The translations under genes and the position numbers were made by a program. Of a stretch of 64,000 nt of DNA, positions 44,077 through 51,889 are shown one piece after another; within the stretch, counting starts at the first letter, position 1; every line of letters begins with the position of its first letter. Under the pieces are notes generated by a model that saw only the letters and a program-made list of their open reading frames with translations, ran no database searches and was not told the origin of the DNA. The stretch is from JAWSVE01 sp050789445 (lineage in GTDB: Bacteria > Pseudomonadota > Gammaproteobacteria > Pseudomonadales > Cellvibrionaceae). The stretch spans positions 1,612,001 through 1,676,000 of the forward strand of contig JAILXR010000001.1 in NCBI GenBank assembly GCA_050789445.1, written 5' to 3'.

Positions 44077-46845
44077 ATGGAAAAAACATACGCTCCACAG
44101 TCAATCGAATCCAAGTGGTATCAAGAGTGGGAACAAAAAAATTACTTTGCCCCTAGCGGCAAAGGAGAGCCTTACTCCATCATGATCCCGCCGCCGAATG
44201 TCACTGGCAGTTTACATATGGGACACGGATTTCAAACGTCAATCATGGACGCGCTGATTCGCTACAAACGTATGTGTGGAAACAATACGCTCTGGCAAGT
44301 GGGTGTCGATCACGCCGGTATTGCGACGCAAATGGTTGTAGAAAGACAACTTGATGCCAAAGGCGTTTCTCGTCACGATCTTGGCCGAGAAAAATTCATT
44401 GAAAAAGTCTGGGAATGGAAAGAAGAGTCAGGCGGAAACATTACTCGCCAACTTCGGCGTCTCGGCGCATCTGCCGATTGGTCACGTGAACGTTTCACGA
44501 TGGACGATGGTTTTTACAAAGCGGTTCAAGAAGTGTTTATTCGCTTACACGAAGACGGTTTAATTTATCGCGGTAAGCGATTAGTGAATTGGGATCCAAA
44601 ACTTCATACGGCCATTTCTGATCTCGAAGTTATTTCAGAAGAATCAGATGGTCACCTATGGCATTTTAAATACCCTCTCACTGACGGGTCTGGCTTTTTA
44701 GTCGTTGCGACAACCCGACCAGAAACTATGCTCGGCGATACCGCTGTTGCTGTTCACCCAGAAGATGAACGTTATAAACATTTAATCGGAAAAACAATTA
44801 CCCTGCCATTTACTCAACGTGAAATTCCAATCATCGCCGACGATTATGTTGATAAAGATTTTGGGAGTGGTTGCGTTAAAATCACACCGGGGCATGACTT
44901 TAACGATTACGAAATGGGACAACGCCACAACCTCCCTGTGATTAATGTTTTTGATGACGACGCAAAACTAAATAATTCAGTTCCCGAACAATACAAAGGC
45001 ATGGATCGATTTGATGCACGAAAACAAATCGTTTCAGATTTAGAAACGGAAGGTCTGCTCGAAAAAGTCGAACCGCATAAATTAAAAATTCCTCGCGGTG
45101 ATCGTAGCGGCGTCGTTATCGAGCCTTACTTAACGTTTCAGTGGTATGTCAAAACTAAGCCTCTTGCTGAAGAAGCGATTAAATCGGTCGAAGATGGCGA
45201 CATAGAATTTGTTCCAAAAAATTACGAAAACATGTATTTCTCTTGGATGCGCGATATTCAAGACTGGTGTATTTCTCGTCAGCTTTGGTGGGGGCATCGC
45301 ATTCCCGCTTGGTATGACGAAGACGGTAATATTTTTGTAGGTCGGAGCGAAGAAGAAATTCGCAAGAAAAATAATATTGCCGATGATGTTTCTCTGCGAC
45401 AAGACGAAGACGTTCTCGACACATGGTTTTCATCAGGCCTATGGACTTTTGGCACTTTAGGTTGGCCAGAAGAGACGCCCGAACTCAATAATTTTCACCC
45501 GTCTAACGTGTTAGTCACCGGCTTCGACATCATATTTTTCTGGGTTGCCAGAATGATTATGCTCACGCTGTATTTTCGCAAAGAGATTCCATTCAAAACG
45601 GTTTACTGTACTGGGATGGTTCGTGACAGCCACGGCCAAAAAATGTCGAAGTCAAAAGGCAATGTTCTTGATCCTATCGACATGATTGATGGAATTGACC
45701 TTGAAGACCTCGTCAAAAAAAGAACCGCCGGTATGATGATGCCGCGACTCGAACAAAAAATAGAAAAACAAACACGTAAAGAATTTTCTGATGGGATACA
45801 AGCCTATGGCACCGATGCCATGCGCTTTACTTTTTACTCTTTAGCTTCTCGTAGCCGTGACATTAATTTTGATGTTGGCCGCATCGAAGGTTACCGAAAT
45901 TTTTGCAACAAAATTTGGAATGCTTCTGCTTACGTTTTAAATAACTGCGAAGATTTTGATGTGAACGCCTGCGATTCAAACAATATTGAATTATCTCTTG
46001 CAGACCGCTGGATTCAATCACAATTGCAGCAAGTCATAAAAACAGTCCGTGAGGGAATAGATACATACCGTTTCGATTTGGCCAGCCAAGCACTTTACGA
46101 CTTTGTTTGGAATGAGTTTTGTAGCTGGTATTTAGAATTATCAAAACCTGTTTTAACTGACGAATCTACGTCACCAGAACAGCGACGCGGCACTCAGCAA
46201 ACATTAATCAATACACTAGAAACCATTTTACGCTTGGCTCACCCACTCATGCCGTTTATTACTGAAGAGCTATGGCAAACAATAAAATCTAAAGCAGGTG
46301 TTGATGGCGACACCATTATGTTAGCGCCTTATCCTACTCCTGACGAAAACAAACAAGATCTTCAAGCTGAATCGGATTTAGAGTGGGTAAAAGTGTTTGT
46401 TACAGGCATTCGAAATATTCGCGGTGAAATGCAATTATCACCCAATAAAGAACTGACTGTGATTTGCAAAGATACTAGTGCCGAAGATCAGCAACGCATA
46501 GAAAACAACAAAAAATTTCTGTGCAAACTCGCTAACATAGAAACACTGACACTCTTAAATAAAAACGAAGAAGAGCCTTTGTCTGCTACAGCATTAGTAG
46601 GCGAGATGGAATTACTAGTGCCAATGGCTGGATTAATTGATGTAGCCGCTGAAAGCCAACGCCTACAAAAAGAAATCGATAAGCTTACAAAAGAACTAGC
46701 GCGAATTGAAGGTAAGCTATCAAACAGTAAATTTGTTGATAATGCACCTGAAGCAGTTATCGCGAAAGAAAAAGCAAAAGCCGGTGATGCTAAAAGCGCT
46801 GCTGATCGATTACGTGTTCAGTTAGAAAAAATGAAAACGCTTTGA
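44077..46845 (+). CDS. valS: Valyl-tRNA synthetase
   Basis: A class I aminoacyl-tRNA synthetase of 922 residues charging tRNA-Val. The HIGH-type motif is in PPPNVTGSLHMGHGFQ (about 40-55) and KMSKS in HGQKMSKSKGNVLDP. The editing domain lies between, with TTRPETMLGDTAVAVHP. A C-terminal coiled coil (AAESQRLQKEIDKLTKELARIE, positions about 852-873) is the ValRS tRNA-binding arm. I prefer the ATG at 44077; the frame opens with a GTG at 44056 that adds seven atypical residues. It is convergent with rnhB, 76 bp away. Confidence 0.96.
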   Translation: MEKTYAPQSIESKWYQEWEQKNYFAPSGKGEPYSIMIPPPNVTGSLHMGHGFQTSIMDALIRYKRMCGNNTLWQVGVDHAGIATQMVVERQLDAKGVSRHDLGREKFIEKVWEWKEESGGNITRQLRRLGASADWSRERFTMDDGFYKAVQEVFIRLHEDGLIYRGKRLVNWDPKLHTAISDLEVISEESDGHLWHFKYPLTDGSGFLVVATTRPETMLGDTAVAVHPEDERYKHLIGKTITLPFTQREIPIIADDYVDKDFGSGCVKITPGHDFNDYEMGQRHNLPVINVFDDDAKLNNSVPEQYKGMDRFDARKQIVSDLETEGLLEKVEPHKLKIPRGDRSGVVIEPYLTFQWYVKTKPLAEEAIKSVEDGDIEFVPKNYENMYFSWMRDIQDWCISRQLWWGHRIPAWYDEDGNIFVGRSEEEIRKKNNIADDVSLRQDEDVLDTWFSSGLWTFGTLGWPEETPELNNFHPSNVLVTGFDIIFFWVARMIMLTLYFRKEIPFKTVYCTGMVRDSHGQKMSKSKGNVLDPIDMIDGIDLEDLVKKRTAGMMMPRLEQKIEKQTRKEFSDGIQAYGTDAMRFTFYSLASRSRDINFDVGRIEGYRNFCNKIWNASAYVLNNCEDFDVNACDSNNIELSLADRWIQSQLQQVIKTVREGIDTYRFDLASQALYDFVWNEFCSWYLELSKPVLTDESTSPEQRRGTQQTLINTLETILRLAHPLMPFITEELWQTIKSKAGVDGDTIMLAPYPTPDENKQDLQAESDLEWVKVFVTGIRNIRGEMQLSPNKELTVICKDTSAEDQQRIENNKKFLCKLANIETLTLLNKNEEEPLSATALVGEMELLVPMAGLIDVAAESQRLQKEIDKLTKELARIEGKLSNSKFVDNAPEAVIAKEKAKAGDAKSAADRLRVQLEKMKTL

Positions 46846-46921
46846 TTTTCAGCTTTGAGCAACAAGGCTTAGGACAATAAGGTTTAGGGCAAATAAAAAC
46901 GTAGCGAAGAAACCGAAAAAA

Positions 46922-47533
46922 TTAAGTTAGACGCTCTATAATTTTTCTCACAGGAGCATAACTCCGCCGATGGATCGGCAAAACACCGTATAATTCTAAC
47001 GCTTCTAAATGCCTTTTTGATGGGTAGCCTTTATGAGATTCAAATCCATATTCAGGATAAGTATCACTTAAGGCTACCATTTCTCTATCTCTAGTTACCT
47101 TTGCCAAGATAGACGCTGCACTAATGGCTGGAACTCGACTATCTCCTTTCACAACGGCTTCCGCTGGATAATTCCATTTTGGGATTTTATTCCCATCCAC
47201 CAAAACATGTTCAGGTTGAACCGACAAGCCTTCAACCGCTCTCGCCATTGCGAGTAAACTCGCTTGAAGAATATTTATTTTATCAATTTCTTCTGCCGAT
47301 GCTCTGGCAATGCACCAACTGATTGATTGCTCTTTAATAATGTCAAATAACGCTTCACGTTTTTTTTCAGTGAGTTTTTTAGAATCATTTAACCCTTCAA
47401 TCGGGCAATTAGGATCTAAAATAACAGCGGCCGTTACCACATCTCCGGCTAATGGACCTCGTCCCACCTCATCAACGCCCGCAAAAAGATGGCCTTTGTA
47501 TTCACTAACAAAAGGGGGAAGTTCTACAGCCAT
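46922..47533 (-). CDS. rnhB: Ribonuclease HII
   Basis: A 203-residue enzyme that cleaves the RNA strand of RNA-DNA hybrids and removes single ribonucleotides from DNA. Catalytic residues are in FAGVDEVGRGPLAGDV (Asp and Glu near residues 19-20), VDGNKIP and the Asp in ASILAKVTRDREM. C-terminal FESHKGYPSKRHLEAL is conserved. It lies five bases after lpxB and is the last gene of the long leftward series. dnaE, which often follows, is absent. Confidence 0.95.
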   Translation of the reverse strand: MAVELPPFVSEYKGHLFAGVDEVGRGPLAGDVVTAAVILDPNCPIEGLNDSKKLTEKKREALFDIIKEQSISWCIARASAEEIDKINILQASLLAMARAVEGLSVQPEHVLVDGNKIPKWNYPAEAVVKGDSRVPAISAASILAKVTRDREMVALSDTYPEYGFESHKGYPSKRHLEALELYGVLPIHRRSYAPVRKIIERLT

Positions 47534-47538
47534 AGCTT

Positions 47539-48696
47539 CTATACCGTTTTTATTAACTTAAGTACCGCTTCTGCCGCTTTCTCATCAGCATTTTGTTTTA
47601 ACGTGTTATGAATCACCAAAAACTCATTTTTTAATGCGTTCACTTTTTCTTGATCTTCAAAATATAACATTATTTTTTCGGATAAAATTTCTGGAGAAAC
47701 ATCGTTCTGAATAATTTCAGGAACCAATTCTTTACCTGCCAGAATATTGGGGAGTGCAATATACGGAGTCTTTATCAATCGAGATAAAATGGCATAGCTG
47801 AGTGCAGGAAACTTATAAGCAACGACCATTGGCTTTTTTAACAGCATTGCTTCAAGCGTCGTAGTTCCTGAGGCCATGATGACCGCATCTGCTGCACACA
47901 TAATTTCGTGTGAGTGGCCAAGCATTAAAGTCACCGGCAAATCAGAAAAACCTTCTAATATTTGTTTAAGCTGCACTAAACGTTTTTCGTTTGCGGCAGG
48001 GATGAAGAATTTTAGTTGCGGATTCTTTTTCAAACACAAACGCGCTGCTGCTAGAAATTCAGGTGCAAGCAGTTTAACTTCACTTCCACGGCTTCCGGGT
48101 AAAAGAGCGATCGCTTGCTCGTCGGTCGTTATACCTAAAGCTTTTCGTGCCGTATCAACATCGGGCTCAAGCGCTAAATGATCAGCTAGGGTATGACCGA
48201 CAAATGTCACGGGTACATCATGATCGCTATAAAATTTTGCTTCGAAAGGAAATAACGTCAAAATTAAATCCACGGATTTGGCAATTTTTTTAACTCGTCC
48301 TTGCCGCCAAGCCCATACTTGCGGGCTCACATAATGAACCGTTTTAATACCCGCTTCTTTCAATCGTTTTTCCAGACTGAGATTAAAACTCGGTGAATCT
48401 ATACCAATAAAAACATCGGGAGGATTATTTAAAAAATGTTCGCGAACTTTTTTACGAATACCTAACAGCTCAGGCAAGCGTTTAAACGGTTCGACATAAC
48501 CCATTACCGCTAATCGCTCTTGATCTGCAAAAGACTGACATCCTTCTGCAATCATCTTCGGCCCACCAATACCTTCAAAGACTGCGTTTGGGTAGCGAGC
48601 TTTAACAGATCGTATCAGCCCAGCACCCAAGGTATCACCCGATGACTCACCGGCTAAAATTCCTATACGGAGTGGCTGGGATTGTTCAGGAGACAT
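47539..48696 (-). CDS. lpxB: Lipid-A-disaccharide synthase
   Basis: A 385-residue GT-B glycosyltransferase (family GT19) that joins UDP-diacylglucosamine to lipid X, forming the lipid A disaccharide at the inner membrane. Landmarks are GILAGESSGDTLGAGLI (about 12-28), GIDSPSFNL, HYVSPQVWAWRQGRVKKI, LPGSRGSEVK and the donor-binding MASGTTTLEAMLLKKPMVVAYK. It follows lpxA by 63 bp and precedes rnhB by five. Confidence 0.96.
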   Translation of the reverse strand: MSPEQSQPLRIGILAGESSGDTLGAGLIRSVKARYPNAVFEGIGGPKMIAEGCQSFADQERLAVMGYVEPFKRLPELLGIRKKVREHFLNNPPDVFIGIDSPSFNLSLEKRLKEAGIKTVHYVSPQVWAWRQGRVKKIAKSVDLILTLFPFEAKFYSDHDVPVTFVGHTLADHLALEPDVDTARKALGITTDEQAIALLPGSRGSEVKLLAPEFLAAARLCLKKNPQLKFFIPAANEKRLVQLKQILEGFSDLPVTLMLGHSHEIMCAADAVIMASGTTTLEAMLLKKPMVVAYKFPALSYAILSRLIKTPYIALPNILAGKELVPEIIQNDVSPEILSEKIMLYFEDQEKVNALKNEFLVIHNTLKQNADEKAAEAVLKLIKTV

Positions 48697-48759
48697 GGTG
48701 AATGACCGCTTAGATTTTTTTGAAGAGCAATTAAGAGTTTAAGGCTATCGAGCTAAAAG

Positions 48760-49530
48760 CTACCTAACAATACCGCGCTTAGAAGCACGAAGAGAATCGG
48801 TTAGCAATGTGATGACGTTGTATTCTTTAGCCTGTGAATCTAATTCTACAAGTGCTTCATCAAGCGTTAAGCCGCGCCGATACAATGTTTTATAAGCTTT
48901 TGTAATTGCACTGATTTGTTCTTTTTCAAAACCACGACGCTTTAAGCCCTCGGAGTTAATACTTTTTGCTTCTGCAGGGTTTCCTGTCACTACAACATAA
49001 GCTGGAATATCTTTTCCCACTGTTGTTCCCATCGCCGTAAAGCTGTGAGAACCGATATGGCAGAATTGATGAACTAGCGTGTAACCACTAAGTTGAACCC
49101 AATCCCCTAAATGAACATGTCCCGCCAAAGCCACATTATTGACAAGAATACAGTGATCACCAATAACACTATCATGACCAACATGGACGTAAGCCATTAA
49201 TAAATTGTCATTACCGATTGTCGTTTCGTTTCTGTCTTGGGCTGTACCGCGATGAATGGTAACGCCTTCACGGATAATATTATTATCGCCAATGACTAGA
49301 TGAGTTTCTTCGCCTTTGTATTTTTTATCCGGTGTGTCTTCACCAACAGACGAAAACTGAAAGATATGATTGTTTTTCCCAATCTTTGTCGGCCCTTTGA
49401 CAACGACATGTGATTCAACAATCGTTCCGGAGTCAATTTCAACTTTCGCACCAATGATCGTAAATGCACCAACAGATACATTATCAGCAAGCACTGCTGT
49501 AGGATCGATAATGGCGGAAGGATGAATCAA
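48760..49530 (-). CDS. lpxA: UDP-N-acetylglucosamine acyltransferase
   Basis: A 256-residue left-handed beta-helix trimer that catalyses the first step of lipid A synthesis, 3-O-acylation of UDP-GlcNAc. Hexapeptide repeats fill about residues 1-185, beginning MIHPSAIIDPTAVLADNVSV. The catalytic His lies in MAYVHVGHDSVIGDHCILVNN, positions about 113-133. A C-terminal helical domain contains KAYKTLYRRGLTLDEAL. It sits 49 bp after fabZ and 63 bp before lpxB. Confidence 0.96.
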   Translation of the reverse strand: MIHPSAIIDPTAVLADNVSVGAFTIIGAKVEIDSGTIVESHVVVKGPTKIGKNNHIFQFSSVGEDTPDKKYKGEETHLVIGDNNIIREGVTIHRGTAQDRNETTIGNDNLLMAYVHVGHDSVIGDHCILVNNVALAGHVHLGDWVQLSGYTLVHQFCHIGSHSFTAMGTTVGKDIPAYVVVTGNPAEAKSINSEGLKRRGFEKEQISAITKAYKTLYRRGLTLDEALVELDSQAKEYNVITLLTDSLRASKRGIVR

Positions 49531-49579
49531 AATGGAATCTCTTTATTGTCAACTGGGTTAAAAAAGGAATCTATATTTT

Positions 49580-50035
49580 TTATTTTGTTACTTTACGATC
49601 GGCACATAAAATAATCGCCTTTGCTGCAAGCACACCATCAACAGAGGCTTTGCAATCAAATTTCCAAATACCCCGTTTTTCGGACATCACGCGTGCTTCT
49701 AGCTGTAAACGATCACCAGGGATTACCTGGCGCTTAAAACGAACATCATCAGAACCTGCCAACACATAAACAGAGCCATCGTCAGGTGTTTTATCTAACG
49801 TTTTAAAACCTAGGATTCCTGACGCTTGCGCTAAGGCTTCAATAATCATTACACCAGGGAAAATAGGCGCTTGAGGAAAGTGCCCGTTAAACACCTCTTC
49901 GTTAATCGTTATATTTTTATAAGCAACTATCGATTCACCGAGAACAAGCTCTGTCACTCTATCGACCAATAAGAATGGGTATCGATGAGGAAGATATTTT
50001 TTAATTTCTGTAACATCCATCGGCATTTCTGTCAT
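49580..50035 (-). CDS. fabZ: (3R)-hydroxyacyl-ACP dehydratase FabZ
   Basis: A 151-residue hot-dog fold enzyme dehydrating 3-hydroxyacyl-ACP in fatty acid elongation. The catalytic His and Glu are visible in NGHFPQAPIFPGVMIIEALAQ (about 50-70). YLPHRYPFLLVDRV is the N-terminal family signature. Its place between lpxD and lpxA matches the usual balance point between fatty acid and lipid A synthesis. Internal Met residues at positions 4 and 6 are alternative starts. Confidence 0.96.
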   Translation of the reverse strand: MTEMPMDVTEIKKYLPHRYPFLLVDRVTELVLGESIVAYKNITINEEVFNGHFPQAPIFPGVMIIEALAQASGILGFKTLDKTPDDGSVYVLAGSDDVRFKRQVIPGDRLQLEARVMSEKRGIWKFDCKASVDGVLAAKAIILCADRKVTK

Positions 50036-50130
50036 AGCGTTCTATTCCAACTATTATCTTTTAATATCGTTTGGTTTTCTAATCAATCAAAGCCGCTTAT
50101 TGTCCCACAGACAAACTAGTGAAGACAGCT

Positions 50131-51174
50131 TTAGGATTGTTTTTCTATTTCTTTTAATCGCTGATTTAGCTCATCTAATTGGCCAAACCTAACGGCGCTC
50201 TTACGCCACTGTGACGTTGGAGACATGGGAGTTCCCGACGAATATGAACCTGGTTTAGTAATTGATTTTGTAACAAGCGTCATGGGAGTTACGGTAACGT
50301 TATCGGTAATGGCAATGTGATTAACAATACCAACACCTCCTGCAATCATACAATTTTCACCAATTGTTGTACTTCCAGCGACAGCCGTACAACCCGCTAT
50401 TACCGTGTTCTTGCCAATTCGCACACCGTGTGCAATTTGAACCATATTGTCTAACTTAACCCCAGATTCAATCACTGTATCTTCGAGCGCTCCACGATCA
50501 ACACAGGAGTTCGCCCCTATTTCAACGTTATCACCAATAACAACGCCAGCGAGTTGGTGGATTTTTTCCCACTGAAGACTTGGCCCTTCGATATTGTTTG
50601 ATTGACAGGGTGCAAAGCCAAAACCATCAGCACCTAAAATAGCTCCGCCATGAATAACAACGTGCTTACCAATGATAACGTTATGATAAATCACGGCGTT
50701 GCTGTGAATAATCGAGCCCTGACCTATAGCAGAGTTTTTTCCTACGACAGCACCAGAATTAATAACGACGTTGTCCGCTAATACTACGCCAGACTCCACG
50801 ACTGCATTTGCACCAATACTGACATTCGAACCAATCGCAACATCGTCAGCTATAGCTGCTCTTTGATGGATACTGGGTGATTCAAAATAATTGGGTGCAA
50901 ACAATTGTGTCAGCTTGGCGTAACTTAGGTATGGATCTTCAACTATTAATTTATTTCCCGAAAATTCTGTAGAAAATTCACTCTTTAAAATAACAGCAGA
51001 GGCTTTAGTCTCTGGCAAAAAGTTTCGATATGAAGGGCTAGCTAAAAAAGATATTTGATTTTTTTTAGCTTTACTAAGCGTCGCAATCGAAGAAATAACT
51101 AGCGAGCCATCACCCACCAATTCTGCATTAAGGTGTTGTGCTATTTCAGATAAGGAAAAAGATGACTTAAGCAT
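50131..51174 (-). CDS. lpxD: UDP-3-O-acylglucosamine N-acyltransferase
   Basis: A 347-residue beta-helix acyltransferase adding the N-linked 3-hydroxyacyl chain in lipid A synthesis. The N-terminal uridine-binding domain (about 1-100) has FSLSEIAQHLNAELVGDG and KASAVILKSEF. Hexapeptide repeats follow, with the catalytic region ILGADGFGFAPC and IAHGVRIGKNTVIAGCTAVAG. The C-terminal helix is SAVRFGQLDELNQRLKEIE. A hairpin in the 164-base gap upstream may modulate transcription from skp. Confidence 0.96.
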   Translation of the reverse strand: MLKSSFSLSEIAQHLNAELVGDGSLVISSIATLSKAKKNQISFLASPSYRNFLPETKASAVILKSEFSTEFSGNKLIVEDPYLSYAKLTQLFAPNYFESPSIHQRAAIADDVAIGSNVSIGANAVVESGVVLADNVVINSGAVVGKNSAIGQGSIIHSNAVIYHNVIIGKHVVIHGGAILGADGFGFAPCQSNNIEGPSLQWEKIHQLAGVVIGDNVEIGANSCVDRGALEDTVIESGVKLDNMVQIAHGVRIGKNTVIAGCTAVAGSTTIGENCMIAGGVGIVNHIAITDNVTVTPMTLVTKSITKPGSYSSGTPMSPTSQWRKSAVRFGQLDELNQRLKEIEKQS

Positions 51175-51213
51175 ATTCGTTTCTTATGTAAAACTTTAAA
51201 TTTTTAAAACAAA

Positions 51214-51279
51214 AAATCCAAGCAGTTTGGTCGAGCCTTTGAGTTTAATCATCTGGCTTATAACAACCTACTTGGATTT
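51214..51279 (-). terminator. Terminator-like hairpin between skp and lpxD
   Basis: Arms at 51214-51229 and 51264-51279 pair at 14 of 16 positions plus one wobble (perfect outer nine: AAATCCAAG/CTTGGATTT). Read leftward the right arm runs straight into TTTTTTGTTTT. It is placed 60 bases after the skp stop codon and about 40 bases before lpxD, so it may be a partial terminator or attenuator. Confidence 0.6.
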
Positions 51280-51338
51280 GTTGCATAAAACCGAAACAGA
51301 AATTTACTTTACGTTTAAGTTTTATCTAACTTTAAATA

Positions 51339-51851
51339 TTATTTAGACTTGTTAATTCTGTCAGTTAATTTTGCTGTGATATCAAAATTCGTATCTGCGT
51401 GAATTGCAGCCTGCGCATTTAAAACCAAGCCAATACCTTCAAGCTTAATCAATTCTTCCAATGCTGATTGCGCTTTAGCGCCTAGTTCTTGCATAATTTT
51501 TTGGCTTAGAACGCGATCCTCGGCTTGTAATTTTTCAATCACAAGTTTGCGATCTGCCAAGCTGTAATCACGTTTTTTTGAAAATTCGACTTGCTTTGCT
51601 TGATCCCAGGTCATGCCATTTTTTTCAGCATTTTCACCCATTTTTTTCAAGTCTGCTTCAATACTGTCAAGCTTAGCCCTTAACTCAGCATACTCTGCAG
51701 TTGCTCTTAATTCACTGATTCGCTTTTGAGCGATTTCAGTTGCTTGAATGGCTCTATTAATATTTAGAACCGCAACTTTACCTTCGGCAAACGTTACTGC
51801 ACTGATCATAAGCATTGCCGCAGCAACTATACCTGTCATTAAATTTTTCAC
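51339..51851 (-). CDS. skp: Periplasmic chaperone Skp/OmpH
   Basis: A periplasmic chaperone of about 170 residues that holds unfolded outer-membrane proteins on the way to the Bam complex. A signal peptide (MKNLMTGIVAAAMLMISAVTFA) precedes the mature start EGKVAVLNINRAIQ. A long coiled-coil region (about 45-120) forms the tentacles. I choose the GTG at 51851, because GGAG lies eight bases upstream and the product begins MKNL; the longer frame begins with a GTG abutting that site. It follows bamA closely, the usual pairing. Confidence 0.92.
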   Translation of the reverse strand: MKNLMTGIVAAAMLMISAVTFAEGKVAVLNINRAIQATEIAQKRISELRATAEYAELRAKLDSIEADLKKMGENAEKNGMTWDQAKQVEFSKKRDYSLADRKLVIEKLQAEDRVLSQKIMQELGAKAQSALEELIKLEGIGLVLNAQAAIHADTNFDITAKLTDRINKSK

Positions 51852-51889
51852 TATTTGCACTCCACTATCATTGTTATAAATAAAATTGT

